Shown: positions 1 through 6,516 of the stretch, in pieces
How positions within the stretch are numbered: position 1 is the stretch's first letter
How the letters are laid out: every line of letters begins with the position of its first letter
Source: CAVPGH01 sp046726955
GTDB lineage: Bacteria; Acidobacteriota; Vicinamibacteria; Fen-336
Length of the DNA: 6,840 nt
NCBI GenBank assembly: GCA_046726955.1
Contig: JBKPBQ010000016.1
Coordinates: forward strand, 1 to 6,840
Direction of reading: 5' to 3'
Made by a program: the position numbers and the translations under genes
Notes under the pieces: generated by a model
The model's input: the letters and a program-made list of their open reading frames with translations, nothing else
Told to the model about the DNA's origin: nothing
Databases searched by the model: none

Positions 1-1837
1 CCGCCCCGCCGCTCTGCTTGACCACCCCGTAGACGGTGGCCAGCCCGAGCCCCGTCCCCTTGCCCGGCCCCTTGGTGGTGAAGAACGGCTCGAAGATGTG
101 GCGCTGCGTCTCCGCGTCCATCCCCACCCCGGTGTCCTTCACGGACAGCATGACGTGCGGACCGGTGCTGGAGCCGGGGTGCGCCGCCACCCAGGCCTCG
201 TCGAGCTGCAGGTTCCGGGTCTCGATCTCGACGGTTCCACCCTCGTCCTGGATCGCGTCGCGCGCGTTCACGACGAGGTTCATGAGGATCTGCTCGACCT
301 GGGCCCGGTCGGCGCGCGTGGCCCAGAGCGCGTGGGTCAGGCGTGTCACGAGCCTGATGTCCTCCCCGAGGAGCCGCCGGAACAGGACCTCGGAGGCCGC
401 CAGGATCTGGTTGAGGTCGATGACGCGGGGCGAGAGCACCTGCTTGCGGCTGAACGCGAGGAGCTGCCGCGTGAGGTCGGAGGCGCGGGTCGCCGTGCGC
501 ACGATGCCGTCGATGTGGCGGCGCACCGGCTCCTCGGGGCCGAGCCGGCCGAGCGCGAGCTCGGCGTAGCCGAGGATCGCGGTGAGGAGGTTGTTGAAGT
601 CGTGGGCCCCACCGCCGGCGACGCGGCCCAGGGTGTCCATCTTCGAGGACTGGCGGATCTGCTCATCTTTGCGAGCGATTTCCTCTTCAGCGGTTCTGCT
701 CTGCGTGACGTCCGTGGCGAGCAGGATCATCTCGCCGATCCGTCCTTCCTTGTAGATCGGCCCCGCTCTCACCGCCCAGAATTCGGGCGCTCCCCTCGAG
801 GTTGCGAGCTCGACCTCGAAGTCCACGGACTCGCCCCGCTCCCGCACCGCGCGCGAGTTCTCCTGGACGAGGTCGCGGTACTCGGGCTTCACGAAGTCGA
901 CCACCGAGCGGCCGAGGACGTCGGCGAAGCCGAGGCCCGGGAACGGACGGTTCGCGGCGACGATCCTCCCCTCCGGGTCCACGCGGAGCAGGTAGCCGGG
1001 AAGGTTCTCGTGGAGCGAGTGCCAGCGCTCCTCCGACTCGCGCCGCGCCTCCTCGGACTGCTTGCGCTCCGTGACGTCGCTGGCGGTGACCGCAACGCCG
1101 TCCGCGAGAGGGACGACCTGCTGGTAGAGCCAGACCTGGCCGCGGCCCGGCAGCCTCACCGCGAGCTCCTCGTCGAGCGGCACCTGCTTCTCGGCGACGC
1201 CGGCGTAGCGATCGAAGAAGAGATGGAAATCCTCGGAAGGGAAGATCTCCGCCAGGCGGTGCCCCAGCACCTGATCGCGGGGATGGTCGAAGAGGCGCTC
1301 GCCCTTGTGGTTGATCTCCTCGAAGACGAAGTCAATGACCTTGCCCTCGGCGTCGCGCACCGCGCGCAGGAAGAAGACCGCGTCCAGGCTGCCTTCCACC
1401 GCGGCCCGGAAGCGCTCGTCGCGGGCCTCCAGCGCGTCCTGCATGCGCTTGCGCTCGGTGACGTCGCGCGAGGTGAAGACGATCTCCGTGTCGCCCAGGG
1501 GTCCGAGCAGCCGGTTGCCCACCGCTTCCAGGTGGATCCAGCCCCCGTCCGCGCGGCGGCAGCGAAACTCGCTGGGCGTGCCGGGGTTCAGACCGAGCAC
1601 CACCGCCGCGAAGTCGCGGCGCAGCTCCTGCACGTCGTCCTCGTGGACGAGCTCGAAGGCGTTTCGCCCGAGGAGGGCTCCGATCGGATAGCCGAGCGTG
1701 CGGTAGAGGGCGGGAGTGGCGTAGCGGATCGTCCCCCGCTCGTCGTGGACGGTGATGATGTCGGAAGTCGCCTCGAAGAGGGAGCGCAGCAGCGGGCCTT
1801 CGCTCGCCTGCACTCCCGATCCCGCTTCGCGAGTCAC
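1..1837 (-). CDS. Multi-PAS sensor histidine kinase (partial, C-terminus off left edge)
   Basis: This is a soluble two-component sensor kinase expected to autophosphorylate on histidine and pass phosphate to a response regulator that is not in view. I translated 612 uninterrupted codons on the minus strand. Three PAS modules lie at about residues 17-128, 141-258 and 268-378, and each ends in a DVT motif (the first two as DVTERK). The phospho-acceptor region follows (GGGAHDFNN, His412). The ATPase domain then shows an N box (residues 516-529, Asn520 and Asn524), a G1 box DTGVGM (568-573), an F box FEPFFTTK (582-589) and a G2 box GTGLGLATVYG (594-604). No membrane segment is seen, so cytosolic sensing through PAS is likely. 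The start is GTG at 1837, with GGAGGT at 1856-1851, 13 bases upstream, which is a long spacing. GTG at 1813 is an alternative. The end of the ATPase domain and any receiver domain are off the window. The family call is firm; the ligands of the PAS modules are unknown. Confidence 0.93.
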   Translation of the reverse strand, partial: MTREAGSGVQASEGPLLRSLFEATSDIITVHDERGTIRYATPALYRTLGYPIGALLGRNAFELVHEDDVQELRRDFAAVVLGLNPGTPSEFRCRRADGGWIHLEAVGNRLLGPLGDTEIVFTSRDVTERKRMQDALEARDERFRAAVEGSLDAVFFLRAVRDAEGKVIDFVFEEINHKGERLFDHPRDQVLGHRLAEIFPSEDFHLFFDRYAGVAEKQVPLDEELAVRLPGRGQVWLYQQVVPLADGVAVTASDVTERKQSEEARRESEERWHSLHENLPGYLLRVDPEGRIVAANRPFPGLGFADVLGRSVVDFVKPEYRDLVQENSRAVRERGESVDFEVELATSRGAPEFWAVRAGPIYKEGRIGEMILLATDVTQSRTAEEEIARKDEQIRQSSKMDTLGRVAGGGAHDFNNLLTAILGYAELALGRLGPEEPVRRHIDGIVRTATRASDLTRQLLAFSRKQVLSPRVIDLNQILAASEVLFRRLLGEDIRLVTRLTHALWATRADRAQVEQILMNLVVNARDAIQDEGGTVEIETRNLQLDEAWVAAHPGSSTGPHVMLSVKDTGVGMDAETQRHIFEPFFTTKGPGKGTGLGLATVYGVVKQSGGA

Positions 1838-1850
1838 GGGGACAAGGTAA

Positions 1851-1856
1851 ACCTCC
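1851..1856 (-). promoter_or_regulatory. Candidate ribosome binding site of the histidine kinase
   Basis: On the minus strand this reads GGAGGT, a strong Shine-Dalgarno match. It sits 13 bases before the GTG at 1837, which is longer than the usual 5-9, but no nearer in-frame start codon exists between the two. It favours 1837 over the next in-frame GTG at 1813, which has only a poor purine-rich stretch before it. Confidence 0.5.
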
Positions 1857-1891
1857 GCCGTACGGGCCGCAAGCGCCGAGGAAGGGGGAGT

Positions 1892-1897
1892 TATGAT
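1892..1897 (+). promoter_or_regulatory. Candidate -10 hexamer for the TPR Ser/Thr kinase gene
   Basis: TATGAT matches the sigma-70 -10 consensus at five of six positions. It lies 8 bases before the GTG start at 1906, so transcription would begin at or within a few bases of the start codon and the message would be leaderless or nearly so. The hexamers 16-18 bases upstream do not resemble TTGACA, so the call rests on the -10 alone. Confidence 0.35.
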
Positions 1898-1905
1898 GCG
1901 GCACC

Positions 1906-4299
1906 GTGCCCGACGAGGGCGACGACAAGCTCGACACTCTCGCGAGCGGCGAAGCCGTCGCCCCCACGATCGACGTCCGCGAAGGCGGGAGCGAAGCCCG
2001 AGACCTCCCCGTCGTCTCGCGCGCGCTCTACGAGATCGAGGGGGAGCTCGCCCGGGGCGGCATGGGCCGGATCCTGGCCGCGGTCGATCGCCGCCTGTGC
2101 CGAGCCGTCGCTCTCAAGGAGCTGCCGGCGGAGCACGGCGGCGGCGAGGGGCGGTTCGTCCGCGAGGCGCTCGTCACCGCCCGCCTCCAGCACCCGTCGA
2201 TCGTGCCCGTGTACGAGGCCGGCCGCTGGCCAGGGGGCGTCCCCTTCTACTCGATGAAGCTCGTGTCCGGGCGGTCCCTGGACGCGCTCCTGAACGAGGC
2301 GACGTCCCTTCCCGCGCGCCTGGGCCTGCTCCCCCACGTCATCGCGATCGCGGACGCCATCGCCTACGCCCACACGCAGCGCATCGTCCACCGCGACCTG
2401 AAGCCCGCGAACGTGCTCGTGGGAGCCTTCGGGGAGACGGTGGTCGTGGACTGGGGGCTCGCCAAGGACCTCTCGCAGACGGCGAGCGCGGAGGAGGCGC
2501 CCGGACTCGCGCTTCCGCCCGCGGCGGAGCCCGGAGCCACCGGGCTTCCCACCCCTCCGCCGGGTGACGACCGGACCGTCGTGGGAACGGTCATGGGCAC
2601 GCCGCACTTCATGCCCCCGGAGCAGGCGAGGGGCGAGGCCGTGGACGAGAGGGCCGACGTCTACGCCCTCGGGGCCATCCTCTATTACTTGCTGGCGGGC
2701 GTGCCTCCCCACGCCGGCAAGACGCTGCCGGAGGTGCTGTCCGCCGCCGCGTCCGAGCCTCCGGCCCCCGTGGGTGCCCACGAGTCCGATGCCCCCGCCG
2801 AGCTCGTCGCGATCGCGGCGAGGGCGATGGCCATGAGCCCCGCCGACCGGTATCCGACGGCCCGCGAGCTCGCCGCCGACCTCCGGCGCTACGCGACCGG
2901 CCAGCTCGTGAGCGTCCACCGCTACTCGTCGGCCGATCTCGCGAGGCGCTTCCTGCGCCGTCACCGCGCGGCGGTGACCGTGGCCGCCGTGCTCTCCACG
3001 GGCCTCCTCGCCTCGCTCGTGATCGGAGTCCAGAGGGTCCGGATGGAGGCGAAGCGGGCCGCGGAAGGCCGGGACGACGCACGGCGGGAGGCAGCCAAGG
3101 CGGATCAGATCAACGCGTTCGTACAGAAGATGCTCGCCTCCGCCGACCCGCGTGAGGCGGGACGGACGGTAACGGTCGCCGAGGTCCTCGAGGAAGCGGG
3201 AAGGCGGACGGAGAAGGAGCTCGCGGATCAGCCCGAAGTCCAGGCCGCCGTCCGCACCACTCTCGGCGCCACCTACGCGGGGCTGGGTCTGTTCGACGCG
3301 GCGGAGCCGCACCTCCAGGCCGCGCTCGAGACGCGGCGACGGCTGCTCGGGCCCGATCACCGCGACCTGGCCCGCAGCCTCGTGAGCCTGGGCTCGCTGC
3401 GCAGCGACGAGGGACGGTTCGCGGAGGCGGAGCCGCTCTTCCGCGAGGGCGTCGCCATCTTCGCGCGCACGGGCCTCTCGGATTCGCCGGAATGCGTGAG
3501 CGCCAACGGCGAGCTCGCGAGCGTCCTCCAGTCCCTCGGCCGGTACGACGAGGCGGAGGCGCTGCTGAGCCGGACGCTGGAGCAACAGCGCAAGCTCTAC
3601 GGCGACCGGAGCGAGGAGGCGGCGCGGAGCCTCAACAACCTCGCGGTGATCGTGGGGACCAAGGGCGATACCAAGGGCGCGCTCGCCCTCCAGCGCGAGG
3701 TCGTGGACATCATGCGCGAGCTCCACGGCGAGCACCCGGACGTGGCCGCTGCGCTCTCCACCCTCGCCGCCGCCCTCGAGGGCGACGGCGAGCTCGCGGA
3801 GGCGGAGAGCGTCTTCAAGGAAGCGCTCGCCATGCGGCGGAAGCTGCTGGGCCCCGACCACCCCGACGTGGCCTGGACCACGTACAACTACGCCTACCTC
3901 CTCCGGAAGAAGGGCGATCCCGCGGGAACGATCCGCCTCTGCCGCGTGGTCCTGGCTCGGCGCGGCCGGACGCTGCCCGATGCGCATCCCATGGTCGCGG
4001 CGGCGCTGCAGGTCGAGGCGTTGAGCCTCATGGACGAGGGTCGCCCCCGTCCCGCCGAGCCGCTGCTCCGCGAGAGCCTGGACCTCCGCCGACGCACCCT
4101 CCCCGCCGGCCACTGGTTGATCGCGAGCTCCGCGAGCGCGCTCGGCGCCTGCCTCCTCGACCTCGGCCGCCCCGGAGAAGCGAGGCCGCTCCTCGAGAGC
4201 GGCTACGAGGGGCTGCGGGCGACCCAGGGCGAGGGACACGAGCGCACCCTGGAGGCGAAGCGCAGGCTCGACGCGCTCGAGGCCCGGGGCAAGCGGTAG
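1906..4299 (+). CDS. Transmembrane Ser/Thr protein kinase with C-terminal TPR array
   Basis: This is a eukaryotic-type (Hanks) protein kinase of 797 residues. The kinase domain spans about 42-330: a glycine loop ARGGMG (49-54, with Ala where the first Gly is usual), ATP-anchoring Lys71, helix-C Glu87, a catalytic loop HRDLKPAN (162-169; Asp164, Lys166, Asn169), DWG instead of DFG (182-184), PPE for APE (237-239) and Asp251. All catalytic residues are present, so it is probably active. The activation segment has an Ala/Pro-rich insert of about 35 residues (190-224). A basic stretch (RRFLRRHR, 347-354) precedes one membrane helix (~355-376), placing the kinase inside and the rest outside the membrane. 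A charged, probably helical linker (376-402) leads to TPR repeats (~446-790). The start is GTG at 1906, because an in-frame TGA at 1894 excludes anything further upstream. The gene is divergent from the histidine kinase and 37 bp ahead of a second kinase. Its substrates are unknown. Confidence 0.93.
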   Translation: MPDEGDDKLDTLASGEAVAPTIDVREGGSEARDLPVVSRALYEIEGELARGGMGRILAAVDRRLCRAVALKELPAEHGGGEGRFVREALVTARLQHPSIVPVYEAGRWPGGVPFYSMKLVSGRSLDALLNEATSLPARLGLLPHVIAIADAIAYAHTQRIVHRDLKPANVLVGAFGETVVVDWGLAKDLSQTASAEEAPGLALPPAAEPGATGLPTPPPGDDRTVVGTVMGTPHFMPPEQARGEAVDERADVYALGAILYYLLAGVPPHAGKTLPEVLSAAASEPPAPVGAHESDAPAELVAIAARAMAMSPADRYPTARELAADLRRYATGQLVSVHRYSSADLARRFLRRHRAAVTVAAVLSTGLLASLVIGVQRVRMEAKRAAEGRDDARREAAKADQINAFVQKMLASADPREAGRTVTVAEVLEEAGRRTEKELADQPEVQAAVRTTLGATYAGLGLFDAAEPHLQAALETRRRLLGPDHRDLARSLVSLGSLRSDEGRFAEAEPLFREGVAIFARTGLSDSPECVSANGELASVLQSLGRYDEAEALLSRTLEQQRKLYGDRSEEAARSLNNLAVIVGTKGDTKGALALQREVVDIMRELHGEHPDVAAALSTLAAALEGDGELAEAESVFKEALAMRRKLLGPDHPDVAWTTYNYAYLLRKKGDPAGTIRLCRVVLARRGRTLPDAHPMVAAALQVEALSLMDEGRPRPAEPLLRESLDLRRRTLPAGHWLIASSASALGACLLDLGRPGEARPLLESGYEGLRATQGEGHERTLEAKRRLDALEARGKR
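3241..4275 (+). repeat. TPR array with 42-residue (126-bp) period inside the kinase
   Basis: Residues ~446-790 of the TPR kinase form degenerate helical repeats of the kinesin-light-chain/TPR_12 type, with the motif L-G-x-x-H-P-x-V followed by two helices. Histidines recur at residues 610, 652, 694, 736 and 778, exactly 42 apart. Earlier copies hold the phase less strictly: His485 in LGPDH, Asp526 and Arg568, with one residue gained or lost between the first two. The DNA copies have diverged, so this is a protein-level repeat and not a recent tandem duplication. Such arrays usually bind proteins or peptides. Here the array is predicted to lie outside the cytoplasmic membrane. Confidence 0.85.
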
Positions 4300-4336
4300 G
4301 TCGTTATAAGATCGGGCTTCCCTCCCGAGAAAGGCT
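4300..4336 (+). promoter_or_regulatory. Intergenic gap between the two kinases with candidate internal promoter
   Basis: This 37-bp spacer holds TATAAG at 4305-4310, a five-of-six match to the -10 consensus, with no recognisable -35 upstream. A small inverted repeat follows: TCGGG at 4312-4316 and CCCGA at 4324-4328, with a 7-base loop. It has no trailing T-run, so it is unlikely to be an intrinsic terminator. The only ribosome-binding candidate is GAGAAAGG (ending at 4334), which is close to the ATG at 4337. The spacing allows read-through from the upstream kinase, an internal promoter, or both. Confidence 0.4.
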
Positions 4337-5776
4337 ATGGCCGCCGAAGTCCCGAAGAGCCTTGGCCGCTACCAGATCGAGCGCGAGCTCGGCCGCGGAA
4401 TGATGGGCGTCGTATACAGCGCGACCGACCCCGACCTCGGCCGGCGCGTCGCGCTGAAGACGATCCAGATCGGCTTCGCCATCCCCGAAGGCGAGCGCGC
4501 CGCGTTCGAGGAGCGCTTCAAGCGCGAGGCCCGGGCGGCGGCCGTCCTCTCCCACCCCGGCATCGTCGTGGTGCACGACGTCGGCCAGGATCCCGCCACG
4601 AACACGCCGTACATCGCCCTCGAGTACATGGAGGGCCGCACCCTCGCCGAGCACATGTCCGGGGGCGCGCCCATGGAGTGGCGCCAGGCGGCGCGGATCG
4701 TGGCCCAGCTCGCGGAGGCCCTGCACCACGCGCACACGAAGAAGATCATCCACCGCGACATCAAGCCCGCGAACATCATGCTGCTCGGCAACGGGCAGGC
4801 GAAGGTCATGGACTTCGGCATCGCCCGCCTCGAGGCCTCGACCCTCACCACCACCGGAGAGTTCTTCGGGACGCCCGCCTACATGTCGCCGGAGCAGGCC
4901 AAGGGAGATCCGGTGGACCCGCGCACCGACCTCTTCTCGCTCGGCTGCGTCCTGCACCAGCTGCTCACCGGCAAGAAGCCCTTCGACGCCGCGACGCTGC
5001 CCGCGATCCTGATGCGGGTGATGCAGGAGACTCCCGCCCCGCCCTCGCGCCTGCGGCCGGGGCTGCCGCCCGCGCTCGACCTCGTCGTGGCGCGCGCTCT
5101 CGCCAAGGATCGCGACGTGCGCTACGCGGACGGCAAGTCCATGGCCGAGGACCTCGAGGACGTGCTCGCCGACCGGCCTCTCCGCCATGCGGCCGCCGGC
5201 GCTCCTCGGGCCGATGCCCCCGGACAGGAGACCGCTCGACTCGCCACCGTCCTCTCCGCCGCAGCGGGGACCGGCGTGATACGCGCGGACGGACCCTCGG
5301 GGAGCCGCCGCCGCCGGACGCTCTTCCTCGGGCTCGGCGCCGTCGCGCTCGTCGCTGCGGGCGCCGCGGCCGCTCTCCTCGCGCCCTGGCGCGGACGCAG
5401 TGCCGTCGTCTCTCCCAATTCCGTCCCTCCGTCCACGGAGACGTCCGTGCTGCCGGGGCAGCTCGAGATCACCGTCCAGCACGCGCTGAAGACGGGTGTG
5501 CTCAAGGTGTGGGTGGACGACAAGCTCGTGCTCGAGGAGGGTCTCGAGGGCCGCGTGTCGAAGAAGATCCTCGGCTACAAGGAGCACAAGGGCACGCTCA
5601 AGGAAACCGTGGACGTGCCCGCGGGCGACCGCACGATCCGCGTACAGGTCGAGGGCGACGGCTTCACGGGCTCGCGGCGGATACGGGGGACCTTCGCGAG
5701 CGGCGCCCGGCGCCGGCTCTACGCCGAGATCTCGGGGCTGTTCAAGAAGGACCTGAAGCTCGGCTGGACCTCGTGA
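4337..5776 (+). CDS. PknB-like transmembrane Ser/Thr protein kinase with unknown extracytoplasmic domain
   Basis: This is a Hanks-type Ser/Thr kinase of 479 residues. The kinase domain spans ~11-280: a glycine loop GRGMMG (19-24), Lys41, Glu64, HRDIKPAN (139-146; Asp141, Lys143, Asn146), DFG (159-161), SPE (184-186) and Asp198. The activation loop has a Thr cluster (171-173), a likely autophosphorylation site by analogy with PknB-type kinases. A low-complexity linker (~283-322) and a basic RRRR (324-327) precede one membrane helix (~328-349), which places the C-terminal ~130 residues outside. After a Ser/Pro-rich spacer, residues ~374-479 look like a beta-rich domain that I do not recognise; no PASTA repeats are present. 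The start is ATG 4337 with a weak GAGAAAGG before it. The stop overlaps the start of an osmoprotectant ABC ATPase by four bases (GTGA), so the kinase is probably coexpressed with that transporter and may control it. The kinase call is firm; the role is inferred. Confidence 0.94.
   Translation: MAAEVPKSLGRYQIERELGRGMMGVVYSATDPDLGRRVALKTIQIGFAIPEGERAAFEERFKREARAAAVLSHPGIVVVHDVGQDPATNTPYIALEYMEGRTLAEHMSGGAPMEWRQAARIVAQLAEALHHAHTKKIIHRDIKPANIMLLGNGQAKVMDFGIARLEASTLTTTGEFFGTPAYMSPEQAKGDPVDPRTDLFSLGCVLHQLLTGKKPFDAATLPAILMRVMQETPAPPSRLRPGLPPALDLVVARALAKDRDVRYADGKSMAEDLEDVLADRPLRHAAAGAPRADAPGQETARLATVLSAAAGTGVIRADGPSGSRRRRTLFLGLGAVALVAAGAAAALLAPWRGRSAVVSPNSVPPSTETSVLPGQLEITVQHALKTGVLKVWVDDKLVLEEGLEGRVSKKILGYKEHKGTLKETVDVPAGDRTIRVQVEGDGFTGSRRIRGTFASGARRRLYAEISGLFKKDLKLGWTS
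5773..5776 (+). promoter_or_regulatory. GTGA stop/start overlap joining kinase and ABC ATPase
   Basis: The TGA stop of the kinase (5774-5776) overlaps the GTG start of the ATPase (5773-5775). No good Shine-Dalgarno sequence lies within 5-12 bases upstream, which fits translation by termination-reinitiation. The start is supported because the conserved ABC N-terminal region begins only a few residues later. Confidence 0.8.
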
Positions 5777-6516
5777 CCGCGAGCGCGGTCGACCTGCAGG
5801 ACGTCCGAAAGACCTACCCCGGCGGAACCGCCGCCCTCGACGGCGTGTCCTTCGCGGTGCCGGAAGGCCGCGTGCTCGTCCTCCTCGGCACGAGCGGCTC
5901 CGGCAAGACGACCGCCCTCAAGACGATCAACGCCCTCGTGCGTCCGGACTCCGGCCGCGTGGTGGTCCTGGGACGGGACGTGCGGGAGTGGGATCCGATC
6001 GAGCTGCGCCGCCGCATCGGCTGGGTCATCCAGGAAGTCGGGCTCCTCCCCCACCTCACGATCGCCGACAACGTCGCGCTCGTGCCGCGCCTGCTGGGAT
6101 GGACGGAGGAACGCCGCCGCGCGCGGGCGCGCGAGCTCCTCACCCTCTGCCGGCTCGAGCCCTCGCGGTTCGAATCGCTGCATCCGCGCGAGCTGTCGGG
6201 GGGAGAGCGACAGCGCGCGGGCCTCGCGCGGGCGCTCGCCGCCGACCCTCCCGTGCTGCTCATGGACGAGCCGTTTGGCGCGCTCGATCCCCTGACCCGG
6301 CACGCGCTCCAGGACGAGTTCCGCGACCTGCAGGCGCGGCTCGCCAAGACCGTCGTCCTCGTCACCCACGACGTTCCCGAAGCGCTGCGCCTCGGCGACG
6401 AGGTCGCGGTGATGGACCGGGGCCGCGTGCTCCAGCGGGCCGTCCCCCGAGAGCTGCGGGACGCTCCGGCCCCAGGCTTCGTGCGCGACTTCTTGGCCGC
6501 CGCCACTCTCCCGTGA
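5773..6516 (+). CDS. Glycine betaine/choline-type ABC transporter ATP-binding protein
   Basis: This is the cytoplasmic ATPase that powers an osmoprotectant importer of the quaternary-amine uptake family (OpuCA/OsmV/ProV type). In its 247 residues I see Walker A GTSGSGKTT (39-47), the Q-loop Gln87, the signature LSGGERQR (141-148), Walker B VLLMDEP (161-167) with catalytic Glu166, the D-loop GALD (169-172) and the switch His199. The Q-loop context WVIQEVGLLPHLTIADNVALVP is typical of the OpuCA/OsmV group, and the permease that follows supports the substrate class. The protein ends soon after the nucleotide-binding domain. It lacks the paired C-terminal CBS domains that many relatives use to sense ionic strength, and nothing in frame downstream encodes them. 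It is coupled by GTGA overlaps to the kinase before it and the permease after it. Exact substrate (betaine, choline, carnitine or other) cannot be told from the ATPase. Confidence 0.92.
   Translation: MTASAVDLQDVRKTYPGGTAALDGVSFAVPEGRVLVLLGTSGSGKTTALKTINALVRPDSGRVVVLGRDVREWDPIELRRRIGWVIQEVGLLPHLTIADNVALVPRLLGWTEERRRARARELLTLCRLEPSRFESLHPRELSGGERQRAGLARALAADPPVLLMDEPFGALDPLTRHALQDEFRDLQARLAKTVVLVTHDVPEALRLGDEVAVMDRGRVLQRAVPRELRDAPAPGFVRDFLAAATLP
6513..6516 (+). promoter_or_regulatory. GTGA stop/start overlap joining ABC ATPase and permease
   Basis: The TGA stop of the ATPase (6514-6516) overlaps the GTG start of the permease (6513-6515), the same arrangement as at the kinase/ATPase junction. 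The pyrimidine-rich sequence just upstream offers no Shine-Dalgarno site, so permease synthesis probably depends on translation of the ATPase. Confidence 0.8.

Larger units (their letters stand above)
1838..1905. promoter_or_regulatory. Divergent intergenic region between histidine kinase and TPR kinase
   Basis: These 68 bases separate the GTG start of the leftward histidine kinase from the GTG start of the rightward Ser/Thr kinase, so both promoters should lie here or just inside the genes. The region contains the GGAGGT site of the leftward gene, a purine-rich stretch GGGGGAG at 1884-1890, and an AT-containing island at 1891-1897 in otherwise GC-rich DNA. The island reads as a -10-like hexamer on both strands: TATGAT on plus (1892-1897) and CATAAC on minus (1895-1890). 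No TTGACA-like -35 is found at the proper distance on either strand. No clear operator palindrome was seen. Confidence 0.5.

Noticed and set aside
98..2257. Long plus-strand open frame of 719 codons antisense to the histidine kinase and running into the TPR kinase
   Set aside because: It lies opposite a gene with all histidine kinase motifs in order. Its translation is a low-complexity mix of Arg, Glu, Val, Leu and Ala with no domain. Long antisense frames are expected when third positions are nearly all G or C.
1891..4239. 782-codon minus-strand open frame opposite the TPR kinase
   Set aside because: The plus strand encodes a complete kinase plus TPR protein here. The antisense product has biased composition and no recognisable motif, and is a GC-driven shadow.
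4312..4328. Inverted repeat TCGGG/CCCGA as a terminator between the two kinases
   Set aside because: The stem is only 5 bp, has a 7-base loop and no following T-run, and sits right before a start codon.
4304..5587. 427-codon minus-strand open frame opposite the second kinase
   Set aside because: Same reason: the plus strand carries every Hanks kinase motif and a membrane helix, whereas the opposite frame has only repetitive charged sequence.
4678..5772. Upstream extension of the ABC ATPase frame to 612 residues, as a possible fusion protein
   Set aside because: The first ~365 residues overlap the second kinase in another frame and are Arg/Ala/Pro-rich without domains. The GTG at 5773 puts the conserved ABC N-terminus where expected and forms the same GTGA junction as the next gene.
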